Assembly (NCBI RefSeq): GCF_900094585.1 | Contig: NZ_FMAG01000001.1 | Span: 558,001-622,000, forward strand | Source: Martinezella multihospitum | Lineage (GTDB): Bacteria; Pseudomonadota; Alphaproteobacteria; Rhizobiales; Rhizobiaceae | Direction of reading: 5' to 3' | DNA length: 64,000 nucleotides | Shown: piece after piece, positions 62,570-64,000 of the stretch | Layout: each line of letters begins with the position of its first letter | Position numbering within the stretch: position 1 is the first letter of the stretch | Translations under genes and position numbers: made by a program | The notes under the pieces: model-generated | The model's input: only the letters and a program-made list of their open reading frames with translations | Databases searched by the model: none | What the model was told of the DNA's origin: nothing

Positions 62570-62795
62570 AGGCGGCGCTTTTCACCGCTCTGAAGAGACA
62601 AATTTCGCGTTTGCCTTGATCGCGAGATCACTTTCAGCAACGCAATGTTGCAATGCAACAATCCTCCCTAGACAAATCGAGGGGCTGGCCTAGATCAAGC
62701 ATCCAACACGCCGTCCTGCTCCATCGAACGATGGCGAAGCGGCAATGGCGGGCGCTGGAACTCCGGCATCCGCTGCAGAACTAAAACGGCGAGGT

Positions 62796-64000
62796 ATGCG
62801 TTTGCTGGCGTCCGAAGCGGATGAAGTCGTCTTTGAACATCTGAGCGAGAACCGATCGCGGGCCGCATTGAGGGGCGCCTTCTGGTCGGCGTTGGATACG
62901 CTTATCCCAACAGCACTCAACAGCCTTGTCTTCGTCGTCACCTCCCGTTTCCTTCTGCCTCAGGATTTCGGTCTGGTAGCACTTGCTTTTGCCATCGTCA
63001 GTTTCGCCTCCGGCTTTGGCCCGACGGCCTTCGGCGAAGCACTGATCCAGCAGAAATCCATTCGGCGCAGCCATCTCGATACGGTCTTCTGGCTATCCTT
63101 CGTCTCCGCGGCCATTCTTTATGCCGCGCTGTTTCTGCTTTCGCCGTTTCTCGCCCATTGGCTCGGGCATGACGATATCGTCAAGCTGCTGCTGATCATC
63201 GGCCTCAAAATCTTCTTCGACATGATGATCATCGTCCCCAATGCCCTGATCGGCCGGACGATGTCCTTCCATCTTGCTGCGGCCCGCACCGCGATCGCCA
63301 CCTCGGTTTCGGCGGTCATCTGTCTCTCGCTGGTTTTCGCCGGTTTCGGCCTGTGGGCGCTTGCGATTGCCCAGATCGCCGCACCGGCGGCCGCCTGCAT
63401 CGCCGCTTTCTGGGGCGCGAAGTGGCTGCCTGGCTTCAGGGTAAAGCTCTCGAGCCTGCGCGAACTGCTGCATTATGGCATCTTCGCCTCGGGCAACCGC
63501 TTCCTCCAGACCATGAATCTCGACCAGCTGATCATCGGCACGCTGGTAAGCCCGGCCGCTCTCGGTATCTACAATTTCGCCCGCCGGCTCTACGAGATGC
63601 TCAACAATGTCGTGGCGGGCGGGCTGAATTCGGTCAGCCATGTGCTGCTCTCCTCCCTGCAGCACGATAAGGACAAAGTGCGTGAAGCCTTCCTCATGGC
63701 GACCTTCGGCTGCTCGCTGGTGTCCTTTCCGGCCTTCATGGGACTGGCAGCGGTCGCCGACGACGCCATTCCGTTGATCTTCGGACCGCACTGGGCGGCC
63801 GCCATCTGGCCGGTTCGTTTCTTCTGCGTGATTGGCCTGATGGCCGGCATCGGCATCATACAAGCGTCCCTGATCACCAGTCAGGGCAGATCCGACTGGT
63901 GGTTCTACTATCAGCTGGTGCGCAACGTCGTCTCGATCCTCACCGTTTTCATTCTCCATAAATATGGTGTCGCGACCGTCGTCTTCGGGCTCATGGTCGG
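62796..64000 (+). CDS. Wzx-like polysaccharide flippase, 3' end missing
   Basis: An open frame running off the right edge (at least 401 codons). FWSALDTLIPTALNSLVFVV, SRFLLPQDFGLVALAFAIVS, and ALGIYNFARRLYEMLNN are typical of the Wzx/PST flippase (MATE-like MOP) family that moves lipid-linked polysaccharide repeat units. Many hydrophobic helices. The start is uncertain: ATG 62796, or in-frame ATG 62745 adding 17 residues; neither has a good ribosome binding site. The downstream part probably lies in a surface-polysaccharide cluster outside the window. Confidence 0.8.
   Translation, partial: MRLLASEADEVVFEHLSENRSRAALRGAFWSALDTLIPTALNSLVFVVTSRFLLPQDFGLVALAFAIVSFASGFGPTAFGEALIQQKSIRRSHLDTVFWLSFVSAAILYAALFLLSPFLAHWLGHDDIVKLLLIIGLKIFFDMMIIVPNALIGRTMSFHLAAARTAIATSVSAVICLSLVFAGFGLWALAIAQIAAPAAACIAAFWGAKWLPGFRVKLSSLRELLHYGIFASGNRFLQTMNLDQLIIGTLVSPAALGIYNFARRLYEMLNNVVAGGLNSVSHVLLSSLQHDKDKVREAFLMATFGCSLVSFPAFMGLAAVADDAIPLIFGPHWAAAIWPVRFFCVIGLMAGIGIIQASLITSQGRSDWWFYYQLVRNVVSILTVFILHKYGVATVVFGLMV

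Overview
The window looks like part of a Rhizobiaceae (Rhizobium/Agrobacterium-type) genome. It has high GC, many ABC uptake operons, LysR/GntR/AraC regulators, a typical rhizobial intergenic palindrome cluster (41469-41612), a DUF2161-type nuclease-fold protein, cytoplasmic EF-G and DctA paralogues, and a Wzx-like flippase at the right edge. No rRNA, complete tRNA gene, CRISPR array or intact insertion sequence was seen.

Left part (1-13.6 kb): a truncated solute-binding-like gene, trans-aconitate methyltransferase (tam), a DctA-like symporter overlapping a lactonase, a divergent SDR/AraC pair, a VOC protein, a VapBC-type toxin-antitoxin pair, and a worn stretch. The worn stretch holds a HIT-family gene broken by one base and a VOC gene broken by two amber codons. 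A DUF2026-like gene, small hypothetical genes, an EF-G-like protein with a degenerate G domain and an AT-rich orphan HTH gene follow.

Centre left (13.7-22.2 kb, minus strand): an amide/nitrile utilisation operon. AmiC-like sensor and AmiR-like ANTAR antiterminator come first, then a leader with two small hairpins and an intrinsic terminator, then a nitrilase-superfamily hydrolase, a branched-chain-type ABC importer (binding protein, LivH, a LivM-LivG fusion, LivF) and an amidase-signature amidase. Upstream on the same strand (22.3-29.8 kb) is a peptide-type ABC importer operon with a cytoplasmic beta-lactamase-like serine hydrolase and an M20 amidohydrolase. Two LysR regulators and an MmgE/PrpD protein follow.

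Centre (33.5-39.4 kb): a mobile-DNA graveyard. It has a RelE/ParE-RHH toxin-antitoxin pair, a tRNA-like repeat that also occurs at 3.9 kb, a tyrosine-integrase pseudogene fused to scraps of AbiEii and DUF932 genes, a GNAT and a Nudix gene, and an intact paralogous integrase.

Right part (39.5-64 kb): a GntR-controlled kynurenine import and degradation operon (ABC transporter, kynureninase, formamidase-like hydrolase), a VOC protein, a GGDEF-EAL protein, a mannonate dehydratase/GntR/beta-mannosidase/GH94 sugar cluster, a DUF2161 protein and a DegP-type protease. Next comes a locus in which a NrtR-like Nudix regulator is divergent from an SPFH protein and an NAD-kinase-family protein, with two tandem 21-bp operators between them. 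A J-domain protein and a truncated flippase close the window.
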